NCBI GenBank assembly: GCA_963662705.2
Contig: OY759767.1
Location: 4,836,001 to 4,900,000 of the forward strand
From: JAPPHA01 sp963662705
Lineage (GTDB): Bacteria > Pseudomonadota > Alphaproteobacteria > Rhodobacterales > Rhodobacteraceae
DNA length: 64,000 nucleotides
Reading direction: 5' to 3'
Position numbers and translations under genes: made by a program
Shown here: positions 56,130 to 64,000 of the stretch, piece by piece
How the letters are laid out: every line of letters begins with the position of its first letter
Numbering within the stretch: the first letter of the stretch is position 1
The notes under the pieces: generated by a model
What the model saw: only the letters and a program-made list of their open reading frames with translations
What the model was told of the DNA's origin: nothing
The model's database searches: none

Positions 56130-56910
56130 CACCGCCCTCCGTTCTTGCAAATTCCTCCGGCACCATGATGCGATAACGCGGATGTATATTCCCGCCTTTG
56201 ACCAAAGCGCGATCGCCACTCCCGAGGTTGAAGTCTTTAGGGTTCAACCGCTTGCGCCAGGCGTGATTGTGGCGTTCCGCAAACACGAAGAAGAGGCGCT
56301 TGACCTTGATCTTCTTGCAACTATGCAACAGCTCCGTGAGTGTCTTCGGGCGAAGTGTCGTCAAGCTCTCGAACACCATGTCGAGGTTATGGAAACTCTC
56401 ATGGCCCGGCAATTCGTCCATGGCTTCCATGACAGCCCGTTCGGGTGCCGACATCCGCAGTCGCCAGTCCCAAGGCAGGGTGCTTCCTGGATCTCTGTCG
56501 TCCATGGTGATGCCGAGAGACGAATCCGCGAACAACGACGTCTTGCGCGTCTTGATTGGCGCGTCCAGCGGCAATCTGCTGAGCCAATTTGGCATGGCCT
56601 CGCCATAAACCCAGATGGGGGCGTTGCCGCTCAGGCGCAGATAGTGATCGTGACCTTGCTGTGAGAGTGCAGTCCTGCCACCCACGTGGACGTGGTAGCG
56701 CATGATGTGCTGCATTGAGAGCAGGCAACTGTTCCAGCCAAGTGTGTTCGATGCGGATTCACTCGGTGTCGGGCGACGGAATACGCCGAGGTGAACGCGC
56801 TCAAGCCAGCCTCGCTTGACGTAGTCGCGAAAGGTTGCGTAAGCGACACCGTGCGAGGTGAGCCAGGTGGCATCGACGAGAAATCCCGCGGGCACCGCAT
56901 TAAGGACTTT
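56119..56910 (-). pseudogene. AbiEi antitoxin, main part (gene split by IS)
   Basis: Antitoxin and repressor of the type IV AbiE system. The winged-helix N-terminus KVLNAVPAGFLVDATWLTSHGVA (in parts VLNAVPAGFLVDATWL) and the C-terminal AbiEi domain (PERAVMEAMDELPGHESF, KVKRLFFVFAERHNHAW) are intact. The gene is cut by the IS at 56917-58436: its first ten codons lie at 58437-58466, and removing the IS and one target copy gives a continuous frame beginning MNTVRSEKLKKVLNAV, 273 residues. A TTG inside the IS end (56928) may still start a nearly full protein. Confidence 0.85.
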
Positions 56911-56916
56911 CTTTAG
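56911..56916. repeat. Target-site duplication, left copy
   Basis: CTTTAG directly before the left IS end. The identical hexamer follows the right end at 58437-58442. Because the outer G and C could also belong to the inverted repeat, the duplication may be 4 bp (TTTA) instead of 6. Confidence 0.75.
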
Positions 56917-58436
56917 AGCCTCTTGCAAAACCCCTTAGACGGGTGAATTTCCCGCCGATTTCGACGATTTTGTTTGGATGATCCTGGAAATCGGAGCCGC
57001 CACAAGGTATAGTGTAGTTGTCGAAAAACACTACCAAGGGAGGCGACCCCGATGTCCTTGAACTCCACTCTATCCAATCTCTGGACCCGGTTTCAAGGGG
57101 AACTTTTTCCCGAACTTGCCGAAGAAATCGGCCCCCTCATGGAGAAGCACAAACATCTGGTCCAGGTCCTCGACCTGGTCGAGGTCGAGCGCTTCGTCGA
57201 TCTGTACTGGCGCGGCCCCGGACGGCCGCAGCAGAATCGTCGGTCCCTGGCGCGGGCCTTCATTGCCAAGGCGATATGGGATTTGCCGACAACCCGAGAT
57301 TTGATTGACAGGCTCATGGTTGACGCGCCGCTACGCCGGCTGTGCGGTTGGTCGCGCGTCAGCGCGATCCCGAGCGAGGCGACCTTTTCGCGGGCGTTTG
57401 CCGAGTTCTCCGAAGCCCGCCTTGCGGAGCGCATGCACGAAGCACTGGTGAAGGATGCCCTGGGGGCGGAACTGATCGGCCATGTCTCGCGGGACTCGAC
57501 GGCGATCGAGGGGCGTGAGAAGCCGGCACCGAAACCGGCAACCGGGAAGAAGCCGAAGCGCAAGCGCGGTCGTCCCCGCAAGGGCGAGGACGTCGAGAAG
57601 GAACCCGGGCGTCTCGAACGTCAGTCGAATGGCATGAGCCTCGAGGAGATGCTCGATGACCTGCCGAGCGCGTGTGACCATGGCGCGAAGAGGAACGCCA
57701 AAGGCTTCCTGGTCAGTTGGAGAGGTTACAAGCTGCACCTCGACACGGCCGATTGCGGCGTGCCGGTGAGTGCCATCCTGACCTCGGCATCGGTCCATGA
57801 CAGCCAGGTGGCGATCCCCCTTGCGACGATGAGCGCCGGACGCGTGACCAACTTCTACGATCTCATGGACTCGGCCTATGACGCGACAGAGATCCACGAG
57901 ATGAGCGAACGCCTTGGCCACGTCCCGATCATCGATGTCAACCCGCGTCGTGACACGGAGCTCAAGCGGGACCTGAAGCGCGAGGCCCGGGCACGGCGCG
58001 TGTGCGGTCTCGTCATGCCTGAGAGTGTTCGCTACCGGATCCGTTCCGGGGTCGAGCGGAGCAATGCCCGCCTCAAGGACGAGTTCGGCGCCCGCCATGT
58101 GCGTGTCCGGGGACACGCGAAAGTATTCTGCCACTTGATGTTCGGGGTGCTTGCGCTGACGGTTGACCAGTTGATGCGCCTCGCTGTGCCTCCCTAACGC
58201 GCCTCCCCGTCCTTCGGGACGGTTCCGGCGTCCTCGATTTCCTCTGAAAAAGCCCTGAAAAAGCCGGCGAACGGTTAAACTTGGCCTGCGTTCCGGCTTT
58301 TTCGCCTGTTTTTCCCGCGAATCGGGGGGGAATGCCGAAAATCCCGGGATTCCGGGGCGTGCGGTCGCGCGCAAGCCCGCACCGGATGCCCGGCACTGTT
58401 CAGCGGCCGGTCAACTCGATAATTTTGCAAGAGGCT
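56917..58436. mobile_element. Complete 1,520-bp insertion sequence (IS4/IS5-superfamily DDE)
   Basis: Bounded by AGCCTCTTGCAAAA (56917-56930) and its exact reverse complement (58423-58436), flanked by CTTTAG on both sides, and carrying one intact transposase gene. It lies in the abiEi gene. Its ends and gene look undamaged, so it is probably recent and may still be able to move. Confidence 0.88.
57052..58197 (+). CDS. DDE transposase of the abiEi-inserted IS
   Basis: Transposase of 381 residues. Catalytic residues are probably Asp148 (SRDSTAIEG), Asp273 (YDLMDSAYD) and Glu335 (RSGVERSNARLKDEFG). A basic insert KKPKRKRGRPRKGE follows the first Asp, then LEEMLDDLPSACDHGAKRNA. The layout resembles IS4/IS5-superfamily elements; I cannot assign the exact IS family. 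ATG at 57052 has AGGGAGG upstream and a TATAGT-like -10 at about 57008. No frameshift or stop. Confidence 0.88.
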   Translation: MSLNSTLSNLWTRFQGELFPELAEEIGPLMEKHKHLVQVLDLVEVERFVDLYWRGPGRPQQNRRSLARAFIAKAIWDLPTTRDLIDRLMVDAPLRRLCGWSRVSAIPSEATFSRAFAEFSEARLAERMHEALVKDALGAELIGHVSRDSTAIEGREKPAPKPATGKKPKRKRGRPRKGEDVEKEPGRLERQSNGMSLEEMLDDLPSACDHGAKRNAKGFLVSWRGYKLHLDTADCGVPVSAILTSASVHDSQVAIPLATMSAGRVTNFYDLMDSAYDATEIHEMSERLGHVPIIDVNPRRDTELKRDLKREARARRVCGLVMPESVRYRIRSGVERSNARLKDEFGARHVRVRGHAKVFCHLMFGVLALTVDQLMRLAVPP

Positions 58437-58442
58437 CTTTAG
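58437..58442. repeat. Target-site duplication, right copy
   Basis: CTTTAG directly after the right IS end, identical to 56911-56916. Confidence 0.75.
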
Positions 58443-58466
58443 TTTTTCTGACCGTACAGTGTTCAT
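58437..58466 (-). pseudogene. AbiEi antitoxin, first ten codons (stranded by the IS)
   Basis: Reads ATG AAC ACT GTA CGG TCA and on to CTA AAG, the second target-duplication copy. Joined in frame to 56910 it restores the antitoxin N-terminus. The native promoter upstream of 58466 is now separated from the rest of the gene by the IS. Confidence 0.8.
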
Positions 58467-58617
58467 GACGACCAAAATTGAAAACTTAAAGAAACTGCAA
58501 TGAGATCTCTTTGGAAAGAATGCTATTTCAGCGTCTATAACGCTGAAAACGATGGACAGTTAAATGCGGCCGGTAGGATCCGGTCTTGCACAAATTAAAA
58601 ACGCAAGGAAGCGGCCA

Positions 58618-59355
58618 TCATTGTTTCGCTGAATGGCTCAAGGTTTCCTCCGAAAGCCGGTCCGATGCCTGCTCGATTTCCCTTTCGACCCTGACCATGA
58701 ATTCGTCCCGAAATAACCCCGGCGGAACGACCGACAGGTACTCGACAACTGCAAGCCCGGGCCTCCGCAACAAAGACAGTCGAGGCCAGAAATGCCCGAC
58801 ATTTGTCGCCGCCAGTACGCACGGCTTTTCATGGCGATGATAAAGTATGAAGGCGCCGGCCTTGTAGGGTTTCTTGTCACCGGGACTAACACGTGTTCCT
58901 TGCGGATAGATGACCAACTGCGCGTCGGCGCCGGCTTCCTTCTCGACACCTTTGGACATCTGGTCAGTGGCGCGTGCACGGTTCTCCCGATGAATCGGCG
59001 TGCAGCCGATCCGCATGGCGTAAAACCCGAACACCGGAATCCATGACAGTTCCCGTTTCATGATGAATTGGGGCCGGTCGAGGCTGACGACGTGCAGAAT
59101 GACATCAAGGAAAGACTGGTGCTTGGAAACGACAGCCACGTCACCGGTCGGAATCCCACCCCGGACTTCATAATCGATCCCGCAAAGGAATCGCAGCAAC
59201 CAGAGGATTTGGCGGCAATACAGCTTGACGAACCAATAGGTCGCATCCCTGGACACGGCAGCGGCCGGGGCCGCGATGATCCCGAGAACCAGCATCCACG
59301 AATACATGATGGTGATAAAGAGCAGGGACTTCACCAGGAGAAAAGCCTGGCTCAT
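58618..59355 (-). CDS. 1-acyl-sn-glycerol-3-phosphate acyltransferase (PlsC type)
   Basis: Membrane acyltransferase of 245 residues that would acylate lysophosphatidic acid to phosphatidic acid. A hydrophobic N-terminal helix (LLVKSLLFITIMYSWMLVLG) precedes the PlsC domain with the catalytic motif KHQSFLDVI (HX4D) and the phosphate-binding block LVIYPQGTRVSPG, where Gln replaces the common Glu of EGTR. ATG at 59355 is chosen because the helix then begins at the N-terminus; in-frame ATG 59385 and GTG 59409 exist. Single gene between mobile elements. Confidence 0.88.
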   Translation of the reverse strand: MSQAFLLVKSLLFITIMYSWMLVLGIIAAPAAAVSRDATYWFVKLYCRQILWLLRFLCGIDYEVRGGIPTGDVAVVSKHQSFLDVILHVVSLDRPQFIMKRELSWIPVFGFYAMRIGCTPIHRENRARATDQMSKGVEKEAGADAQLVIYPQGTRVSPGDKKPYKAGAFILYHRHEKPCVLAATNVGHFWPRLSLLRRPGLAVVEYLSVVPPGLFRDEFMVRVEREIEQASDRLSEETLSHSAKQ

Positions 59356-59538
59356 TTCAGAAAACACCCCCGTCGCCCGAAACATCTTTTGGGCCCGGGG
59401 GACCGCCACCTGGACAATTCATCACGAGATTTCTGTCATTGGCCTCATTGCAATGAAATAATGGTTTATGCATTTCATCGGCCCACATTCAACGCCTTGC
59501 ACAAGTTATAGGAATTATATCGATTACTTGACCACGTA

Positions 59539-59787
59539 TCACGCTGCCTGCTTTCGATCAATTTCACGGGTCACGGGGGTTGCCAACGCAAACGCCCCTC
59601 GCCGTGCAGAAGCGCCAATCCCGAACGCCATGATGTTGCGGGCCGCGTTCAGGTCCGCATGATCCGCGTGGCCACAGGCCACGCACGTGAATTCAGCCTG
59701 CGAATGGCGGGAGGCCTTGTCCACCCATCCACACACGTTGCAGGTCTGCGATGTAAAGGCAGGATCGATCTCAACCACCACGCACTT
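59539..59787 (-). pseudogene. TnpB C-terminal fragment
   Basis: C-terminal domain of an IS200/IS605-type TnpB RNA-guided nuclease. It reads CVVVEIDPAFTSQTCNVCG, then CVACGHADHADLNAARNI: the zinc ribbon (two CxxC pairs) and the third RuvC Asp (ADLNAARN). It continues exactly where the N-terminal part at 60801-61775 stops (KLSY), with an inverted-repeat element between the two. Together they give one almost complete TnpB. Confidence 0.85.
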
Positions 59788-59874
59788 TAATGGGAACCAA
59801 ATGCTTATGTGAACCGTGAATCCCAAGTGCCTGTCATGACGCGCCTTTTCCGCTGATCCGGTTCCCATAAAAAT
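59788..59874. repeat. 87-bp inverted repeat, left copy
   Basis: Pairs with 60666-60752 in inverted orientation at 80 of 87 positions. The repeat starts with TAATGGGAACCAAATGC and ends with GGTTCCCATAAAAAT, so its two ends (ATGGGAACC / GGTTCCCAT) are also complementary to each other, and each copy can fold on itself. An inner dyad TGTCATGAC lies in the middle. Confidence 0.9.
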
Positions 59875-59917
59875 CTGCTCTACTCCTGTCGGTTTTGACA
59901 CTGACAGGAGAGAGATC

Positions 59918-60659
59918 ATGCCTTCGAAACAATTCAGTCCGTTACTTCCCGATGGAGTTCCGGAACGGGATTCCCGTGTGGTCCGGTGCTACGCGGAGCA
60001 CCTGGAAGGCCTTGGCCTTTCGGCTGGGATGACCAGCGATCTGTTCAGTACAGCCTCGCACATCGCGGTCTGGCTGGCGCTCAACGGTTCGGGTCTCGAC
60101 AAGCTCGACGTCCACCTTCTTGACCGTTTCATGGGCCATGAATGCCACTGTCCAGGACGGCATCGGAACGGCAGGAAGCCCGGGCAGCACTGCAGACGAT
60201 TTGCGCTCAGGTTCCTCCGGTACATGCTCGAGACCGGGCGGGCAGATGTTCCTCCGGAGATCGAGGCCGGCGGACATCTCGCGATGCAGTTCCGGGATTC
60301 CCTGGAAGAGCGGGTTCCTGAATGCGATGGGACGGGGGATGACCCGACGCGGCTTCGCCAAGCGGCTTGAGCTGCACGTCATGACGGCAGCGCAGACCCA
60401 ACCGTCGATCACACGCCGGAAGGTAACGCCCCATGTGCTGAGGCACGTTTGTGCCTTGATGATTCTCGAGGCCACCGGCGACATCCGCAAGGTCTCGCTG
60501 TGGCTGGGGCACCAGAGCCTCCAGACCACGGAGATTTACCTTCGTACGGATCCTGCCGAAAAGCTTGACATGCTCTCGGAGTGGCGTTCACCGGGTCTCG
60601 GCAAGGGACGGTTCACGGGCGTGAAGGATGAGCTGTTGGCGATGCTTTCGAACGTCTGA
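59918..60659 (+). pseudogene. Tyrosine recombinase, internally deleted and frameshifted
   Basis: The first frame (from ATG 59918) gives an N-terminal core-binding domain: VVRCYAEHLEGLGLSAGM, LDRFMGHECHCPGRH with Cys/His residues, and RFALRFLRYMLETGRADVP. At about 60315 another frame takes over with FLNAMGRGMTRRGFAKRLEL and the C-terminal catalytic part: HVLRHVCALMIL (His-Arg), LWLGHQSLQTTEIYLR (His, nucleophile Tyr). The central block with the first catalytic Arg is missing, so the enzyme is inactive. The ribosome site GACAGGAGAGAG precedes the ATG. Confidence 0.85.
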
Positions 60660-60665
60660 GCTTGA

Positions 60666-60752
60666 ATTTTTATGGGAACCGAATCGGTGGAAAAGGCGTG
60701 TCATGACAGGCACTTGCGATTCAAGATTCACATAAGCATTTGGTTCCCATTA
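60666..60752. repeat. 87-bp inverted repeat, right copy
   Basis: Reverse complement of 59788-59874 with seven mismatches. It contains the perfect 10-bp dyad TGTCATGACA in its middle and the complementary ends described for the left copy. Confidence 0.9.
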
Positions 60753-60753
60753 T

Positions 60754-60802
60754 GAATAGGCTTTTATCGAACGTGCTACGCACGATCCATAAAAGCCTAT
60801 TC
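60754..60802. repeat. 49-bp palindrome at the tnpB break
   Basis: Arms GAATAGGCTTTTAT (60754-60767) and ATAAAAGCCTATTC (60789-60802) pair perfectly over 14 bp; inside is a second stem CGTGC/GCACG. The palindrome supplies the stop codon that now ends the tnpB N-terminal part. It could be a recombination site or a terminator. Confidence 0.8.
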
Positions 60803-61775
60803 AGTAGGAGAGCTTCCCCTTCATGCCATGCCAGCCGGTGCTCAGGATCTCCCGGTTGAGACCGGACTTGGCCTTCACCTTCGTGCCGGGGTTCTCGAGC
60901 GTGCCCTTGGCCGATTTGGTCATCCCCGCCGTGTTGAGCTTCTCGACAATCACCGTACTCGCCCGGTTCGCGATCCGGCGGCTGACCCGGTGTTGCCAGT
61001 TCTTGCGTCTGTTGGCCCGCTTTCGCTGGAGCCTCTGCAGCCTGAGCCTGGTTTTCGTGCGCCGCCGTGACCCCTTGCGCTGGCGGGCAAGCCTGCGCTG
61101 GTTGCGCCTGATCTTCGCATCAAGCCGGCCCGTATCGGGCGCGGGGATGGTCTCCGCCTCTCCGGTCGTGTCCACCACCGCCACCTGCCGGACGTTCATG
61201 TCCACGCCCGCCGTGACCCCGGTGTCGGGACGCTCCTCAGCCTCGACCTCGTAGCAGACGGTGACGTACCACTTGCCGGCGATCTTCCTGATCACGGCTT
61301 TCACCGGCTTGCCCTCGGGATACGGGTTCCCGCCCTTCCGACGGATGCGCAGGTGCCCGATCCTCGGAATGCTGATCATGTCGTCCCTGATGCTGACGGC
61401 CTGGGGAATGGTGAAGGACGGCGTCGACCCGTGGCGGGACTTGAAGCGTGGATGTCCCGCCTCGCCCCTGAAGAACGCCTTCCACGCATCGGCCTGGTAC
61501 TTGAGCACGTACCGGGTGATGCTGAAGGAGTATTCCGAAAGCCACGGGATTTCGTTGCGGAGCACGGTGAACTCCTTGCCGAGCGAGAAGAACGAAACCG
61601 ACGGAGGTTTCTCCCCGTTGGCCTTCGCGTCCTCATAGGCGTCGTTGTGCTGCCCCGGTATCGTGTTCCAGACGAAGCGGCAGGCGCCCGCCTGTCCGGC
61701 CAGGCGCCGTGCGTTGGCCCTGGAGCCTGGCAGGAGCCGGTAGATGATGTTGCGGTATGTGGAAGTTTCGCTCAC
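60801..61775 (-). pseudogene. TnpB N-terminal part (IS200/IS605 type)
   Basis: First 324 residues of a TnpB nuclease. The N-terminal HTH region RRLAGQAGACRFVWNTI, the wedge region, and two RuvC acidic residues, Asp192 (VTAGVDMNVRQVAVV) and Glu278 (ASTVIVEKLN), are intact; a basic stretch RQRKGSRRRTKTRLRL lies between. The frame ends in GWHGMKGKLSY at a stop contributed by the palindrome, before the zinc ribbon and third Asp, which lie at 59539-59787. GTG start at 61775. Inactive as it stands. Confidence 0.87.
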
Positions 61776-62054
61776 GCGGTCGGGCCTCCGGCACGAGGTT
61801 CGTCTGGTGCGGGAAAGGCTGGTTTCCCGTCACGCGATCACGACACGATCTACCTGTTTTGTCAAGGAATCATGATCACCGCCGAGTTCAAGTTCAGCGC
61901 TGGACATCGCCGTCAATACCTGATACCGTCATTATGCAACAGTGGTGCCAGAACTTTGAAACGGCTCGCGGCGGATGTCGTCGTTCGACCGGTTCTTGAC
62001 GCCGGTCTTCGGGGGCCCGAACCGGCGCTGTATTCGCAGATAAGGACATTCTAG
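61776..62054. other. Intergenic region between tnpB and the peptide-binding protein gene
   Basis: About 280 bp between divergent genes. It should hold the left end of the IS605-type element and the promoter of the binding-protein gene. No TnpA gene is present. Confidence 0.4.
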
Positions 62055-63611
62055 ATGACCCGAAAAGGCAATTCCGAAACCTCGATCTTGCAACGCAGAT
62101 TGCTTCAGGCTGCGGCCACTGCGGCAGTTGCATTCCTAGCTGCGACCGCGTTGACCTTTCTCCCCGCCGGCGCGCAGGAGGCGAAGCGCGGTGGCACCGT
62201 CACGCTAGTCACACCTCAAGGTTTTCCGGGTTTGGATCCCGTGCTCACCTCACTCGGGAACGGCGACAATCTCCACTCTTTGCTGTGGAATGGCCTGACC
62301 CGATATGACGAGCAGAACAATGTCTTACCAGACCTCGCGGTAGGCTGGGACGTGATCGATACGCATACGATTGTATTTCACCTCCGCAAAGGGGTGAAGT
62401 TTCACAATGGCCGGGAGGTGCTGCCCGCGGATGTGATCGCGTCGATCATGCGAGTGCTCGATCCAGAAACCGCCTCGCCTTACCGTGACTCGCTTAAATC
62501 GATCGCCACAATCGACCAGGTCGATGACGTCACGATCCAGATCAATCTCTCCAGCCCCGACGTCACCATTCCTGCCTCTCTCGCTCCTATCAAGATTCAA
62601 CCGCCAGAGAACTTTGCCGATGCGAACCAGAATCCGATCGGGACAGGGCCGTTCAAGTTCGTGAAATATGTGTCGGGTGATCGTCTCACGCTCGCCCGTT
62701 TCGAAGACTACTGGGACCAACCCAAGCCCTATCCGGACGAGTTCATCGTTCAAATCGCAAAGGACCCTATTACCGCCTATAACGCATTTAAATCGGGGCA
62801 GTTCGACCTCATTTGGCAGATGGACTTCTCGATAGTCGAAGAAGTTAAAAACAACCCAGATATGACGCTGATCGTGCCGCAAGTGACGAGCACCAGCCTC
62901 ATGTTCGGCGTTGACGCCTCCCAGCCGCCGTTCGACAACAAAATTGCCCGCCAGGCGCTCATGTACGCGACCGACAAGCAGGCCATCATCGAAGCCGCCT
63001 ATTTTGGCATCGGATACCCGTCGCCTACCAACAGCAACTTGGTAGAAAACCACTGGGCGTACCATCCGAATCTTCCGCCGCGCGAGTACGACATCGAGAC
63101 GGCCAGGGCCCTTTTCAGAGAAGCGGGTATCGAAGAGGGATACACCTTGACGTTCAATGGGTATGACCGTCAGGACGTTCGAACACAGGCTGAAATCTTG
63201 GAGCGGAGTTTGAACGAAGTCGGCATTAAGCTGGAAATCGTCCTGACGGATATCCCCGGCTGGCGAGCTGTATTCGAAAAGCCTTGGCCGAATACCGTGT
63301 CGTTCAAAGGCCAGGTCCGGGGATGGGACCCTTCGCTCCTGCTGGCAGGACTCCAATGTAACGACGAGCAGGCCCTCATCTCGTACTGCAACGAAGAGGT
63401 CGACGCACTGATGGAAAAGGGCAGGGCAACGTTCGATCAAGAAGAGCGCAAAGCGATCTACTACAAAATCCAGGAGATTCTCTACGACGAGGTTCCATGG
63501 ATCGTGAACATACATTACACGCCAGACCATGCGGCATTTAGCTACATCAAGGGATTCTATGTAGATGGCCGCGGGCAGTTGCACCTCGACGGGGTCTGGA
63601 CCGAGAAGTAA
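62055..63611 (+). CDS. Peptide/nickel-type ABC transporter substrate-binding protein
   Basis: Intact family-5 binding protein of 518 residues. A signal peptide with a long N-region (RRLLQAAATAAVAFLAATAL, ending PAGAQ) precedes RGGTVTLVTPQGFPGLDP, LLWNGLTRYDEQNNVLPDLA, FHLRKGVKFHNGREVLPADV and IGTGPFKFVKY, and the C-lobe ARQALMYATDKQAIIEAAYFG and NIHYTPDHAAFSYIKGFYVDG. ATG at 62055 with AAGGA upstream. The downstream amidase and AtzG-like genes suggest that the transported substrate is an amide or peptide-like compound. It is not the same gene as the fragment at 54608. Confidence 0.92.
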   Translation: MTRKGNSETSILQRRLLQAAATAAVAFLAATALTFLPAGAQEAKRGGTVTLVTPQGFPGLDPVLTSLGNGDNLHSLLWNGLTRYDEQNNVLPDLAVGWDVIDTHTIVFHLRKGVKFHNGREVLPADVIASIMRVLDPETASPYRDSLKSIATIDQVDDVTIQINLSSPDVTIPASLAPIKIQPPENFADANQNPIGTGPFKFVKYVSGDRLTLARFEDYWDQPKPYPDEFIVQIAKDPITAYNAFKSGQFDLIWQMDFSIVEEVKNNPDMTLIVPQVTSTSLMFGVDASQPPFDNKIARQALMYATDKQAIIEAAYFGIGYPSPTNSNLVENHWAYHPNLPPREYDIETARALFREAGIEEGYTLTFNGYDRQDVRTQAEILERSLNEVGIKLEIVLTDIPGWRAVFEKPWPNTVSFKGQVRGWDPSLLLAGLQCNDEQALISYCNEEVDALMEKGRATFDQEERKAIYYKIQEILYDEVPWIVNIHYTPDHAAFSYIKGFYVDGRGQLHLDGVWTEK

Positions 63612-63746
63612 TCGAAAATCAAGCGAATCAGTGAAGTGGTTGCGCCACAGGCCTGAAGCTGCAGGAAGAAGGGTTCTTCCGACCGGGTCTGATCGAAGAC
63701 GTTGACAGCCTGCGTGCGGAGGAGAAGGCTTACCGGCAGCAGCGCG
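63612..63746 (+). other. Short gap with a possible coding remnant
   Basis: One plus-strand frame (about 63642-63746) reads EEGFFRPGLIEDVDSLRAEE and KAYRQQRDEN, a composition that looks like the C-terminus of a real protein, but it has no start codon and no stop at the proper place. Its family is unknown to me. Confidence 0.3.
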
Positions 63747-63950
63747 ATGAAAACCAGGCCCGAGACGATCATAAACCAGGCGCAGGCCTCGAATGGGGTA
63801 GCCCTGTCTCAGGCGGTTGCCGAGGTCATGGCCGCCGAACTTGCCAGCTACCTAGCTCGTGCCGAGGCTTTCGCCGCGCTGCTCCAGTTCGACGATGAGC
63901 CCTCTCATTTCTCTAAGGTCTTGGCGGCCAAACAAGACGAAGAAGCATGA
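63747..63950 (+). CDS. AtzG-like (DUF4089) small protein
   Basis: Protein of 67 residues, mostly one helical hairpin: ALSQAVAEVMAAELASYLAR then AEAFAALLQFDDEP. Size, acidic FDDEP segment and position directly before an amidase gene fit AtzG, the small partner that stabilises AtzE-type amidases. The stop overlaps the amidase ATG (ATGA). Sequence similarity is weak, so the family call is tentative. Confidence 0.6.
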   Translation: MKTRPETIINQAQASNGVALSQAVAEVMAAELASYLARAEAFAALLQFDDEPSHFSKVLAAKQDEEA

Positions 63951-64000
63951 GCCAGGAACTATCTAGCCTTAGTCTTGTCGAGACCGCCAAGGCCATCGCG
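63947..64000 (+). CDS. Amidase, 5' end (cut by window)
   Basis: The first 18 codons, MSQELSSLSLVETAKAIA, match the N-terminal LSALSLVEAAxAI pattern of amidase-signature enzymes. The Ser-Ser-Lys catalytic region lies beyond the window. Translationally coupled to the AtzG-like gene. Confidence 0.6.
   Translation, partial: MSQELSSLSLVETAKAIA

Larger units (their letters stand above)
59788..60802. mobile_element. Inverted-repeat element inserted in tnpB, with a defective tyrosine recombinase
   Basis: About 1 kb unit: 87-bp inverted repeats at both ends, a broken recombinase gene between them, and a 49-bp palindrome just outside the right repeat. It separates the two halves of a tnpB gene. No target duplication is evident. 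The type is not one I recognise; it could be a deletion derivative of a recombinase-mobilised element or a former invertible segment. Confidence 0.65.

Noticed and set aside
60754..60802. Considered as a factor-independent terminator for tnpB or the recombinase.
   Set aside because: Position at the break of tnpB next to the inverted repeat and the absence of a T-run after the stem make a recombination or element-end role at least as likely, so it is listed as a repeat.

Overview
The window is about 64 kb of GC-rich bacterial chromosome that reads as alphaproteobacterial. The best evidence is the ordered block DUF1674 (SdhAF4-like) / rsmB / heparinase II-III / purH, an alphaproteobacterial-type SMC hinge, a Rhodobacter-like malyl-CoA lyase, a TAXI-type TRAP transporter and SMc-style sugar ABC operons. 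The assignment is by family and gene order only; no rRNA or tRNA gene was seen.

Positions 1-39,000 are mostly housekeeping: smc (3' part), a TauE exporter, a 1-Cys peroxiredoxin, a TRAP-TAXI operon, rpsO and pnp, dapB, rbfA-truB, rsmB, purH, hppD, a four-gene sugar ABC operon on the minus strand (27.2-31.4 kb), folK, rnhA, glk and def-fmt. Many of these genes stand alone with non-coding gaps of 0.3-1.1 kb. Decay already shows here: a recombinase remnant and a sulfotransferase gene lie inside the rsmB-purH block, and a PIN toxin gene is frameshifted while its antitoxin gene is intact.

Positions 41,478-51,250 hold the most interesting intact unit: a LacI-type regulator divergent from an operon with a four-His-box membrane hydroxylase (sterol-desaturase family), a sugar-type binding protein, two different RbsC-type permeases, a half-size ATPase, a Gfo/Idh/MocA dehydrogenase, an IolE/MocC-type TIM-barrel protein, a MocE-type Rieske ferredoxin and a PanB-fold protein with a changed active site. 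The set of families (binding protein, MocA, MocC, MocE plus a His-box oxygenase) parallels the rhizopine moc genes, so I propose uptake and oxidative demethylation or hydroxylation of an inositol-like or O-methyl-cyclitol compound. This is inference.

Positions 54,189-64,000 are a mobile-element graveyard: an IS1634-type transposase tail butted against a peptide-binding protein that lacks its N-terminus; an AbiE (type IV) toxin-antitoxin pair whose antitoxin gene is split after codon 10 by an intact 1,520-bp IS with a visible target duplication and whose toxin gene is truncated; and a tnpB gene split in two by a roughly 1-kb element bounded by 87-bp inverted repeats and carrying an internally deleted tyrosine recombinase. 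A plsC-like gene sits between them. The window ends in an intact peptide-binding protein gene followed by an AtzG-like gene and the start of an amidase gene. Overall, the many broken genes, long gaps and several IS types suggest ongoing genome erosion, as seen in host-associated bacteria, though lifestyle cannot be shown from 64 kb.
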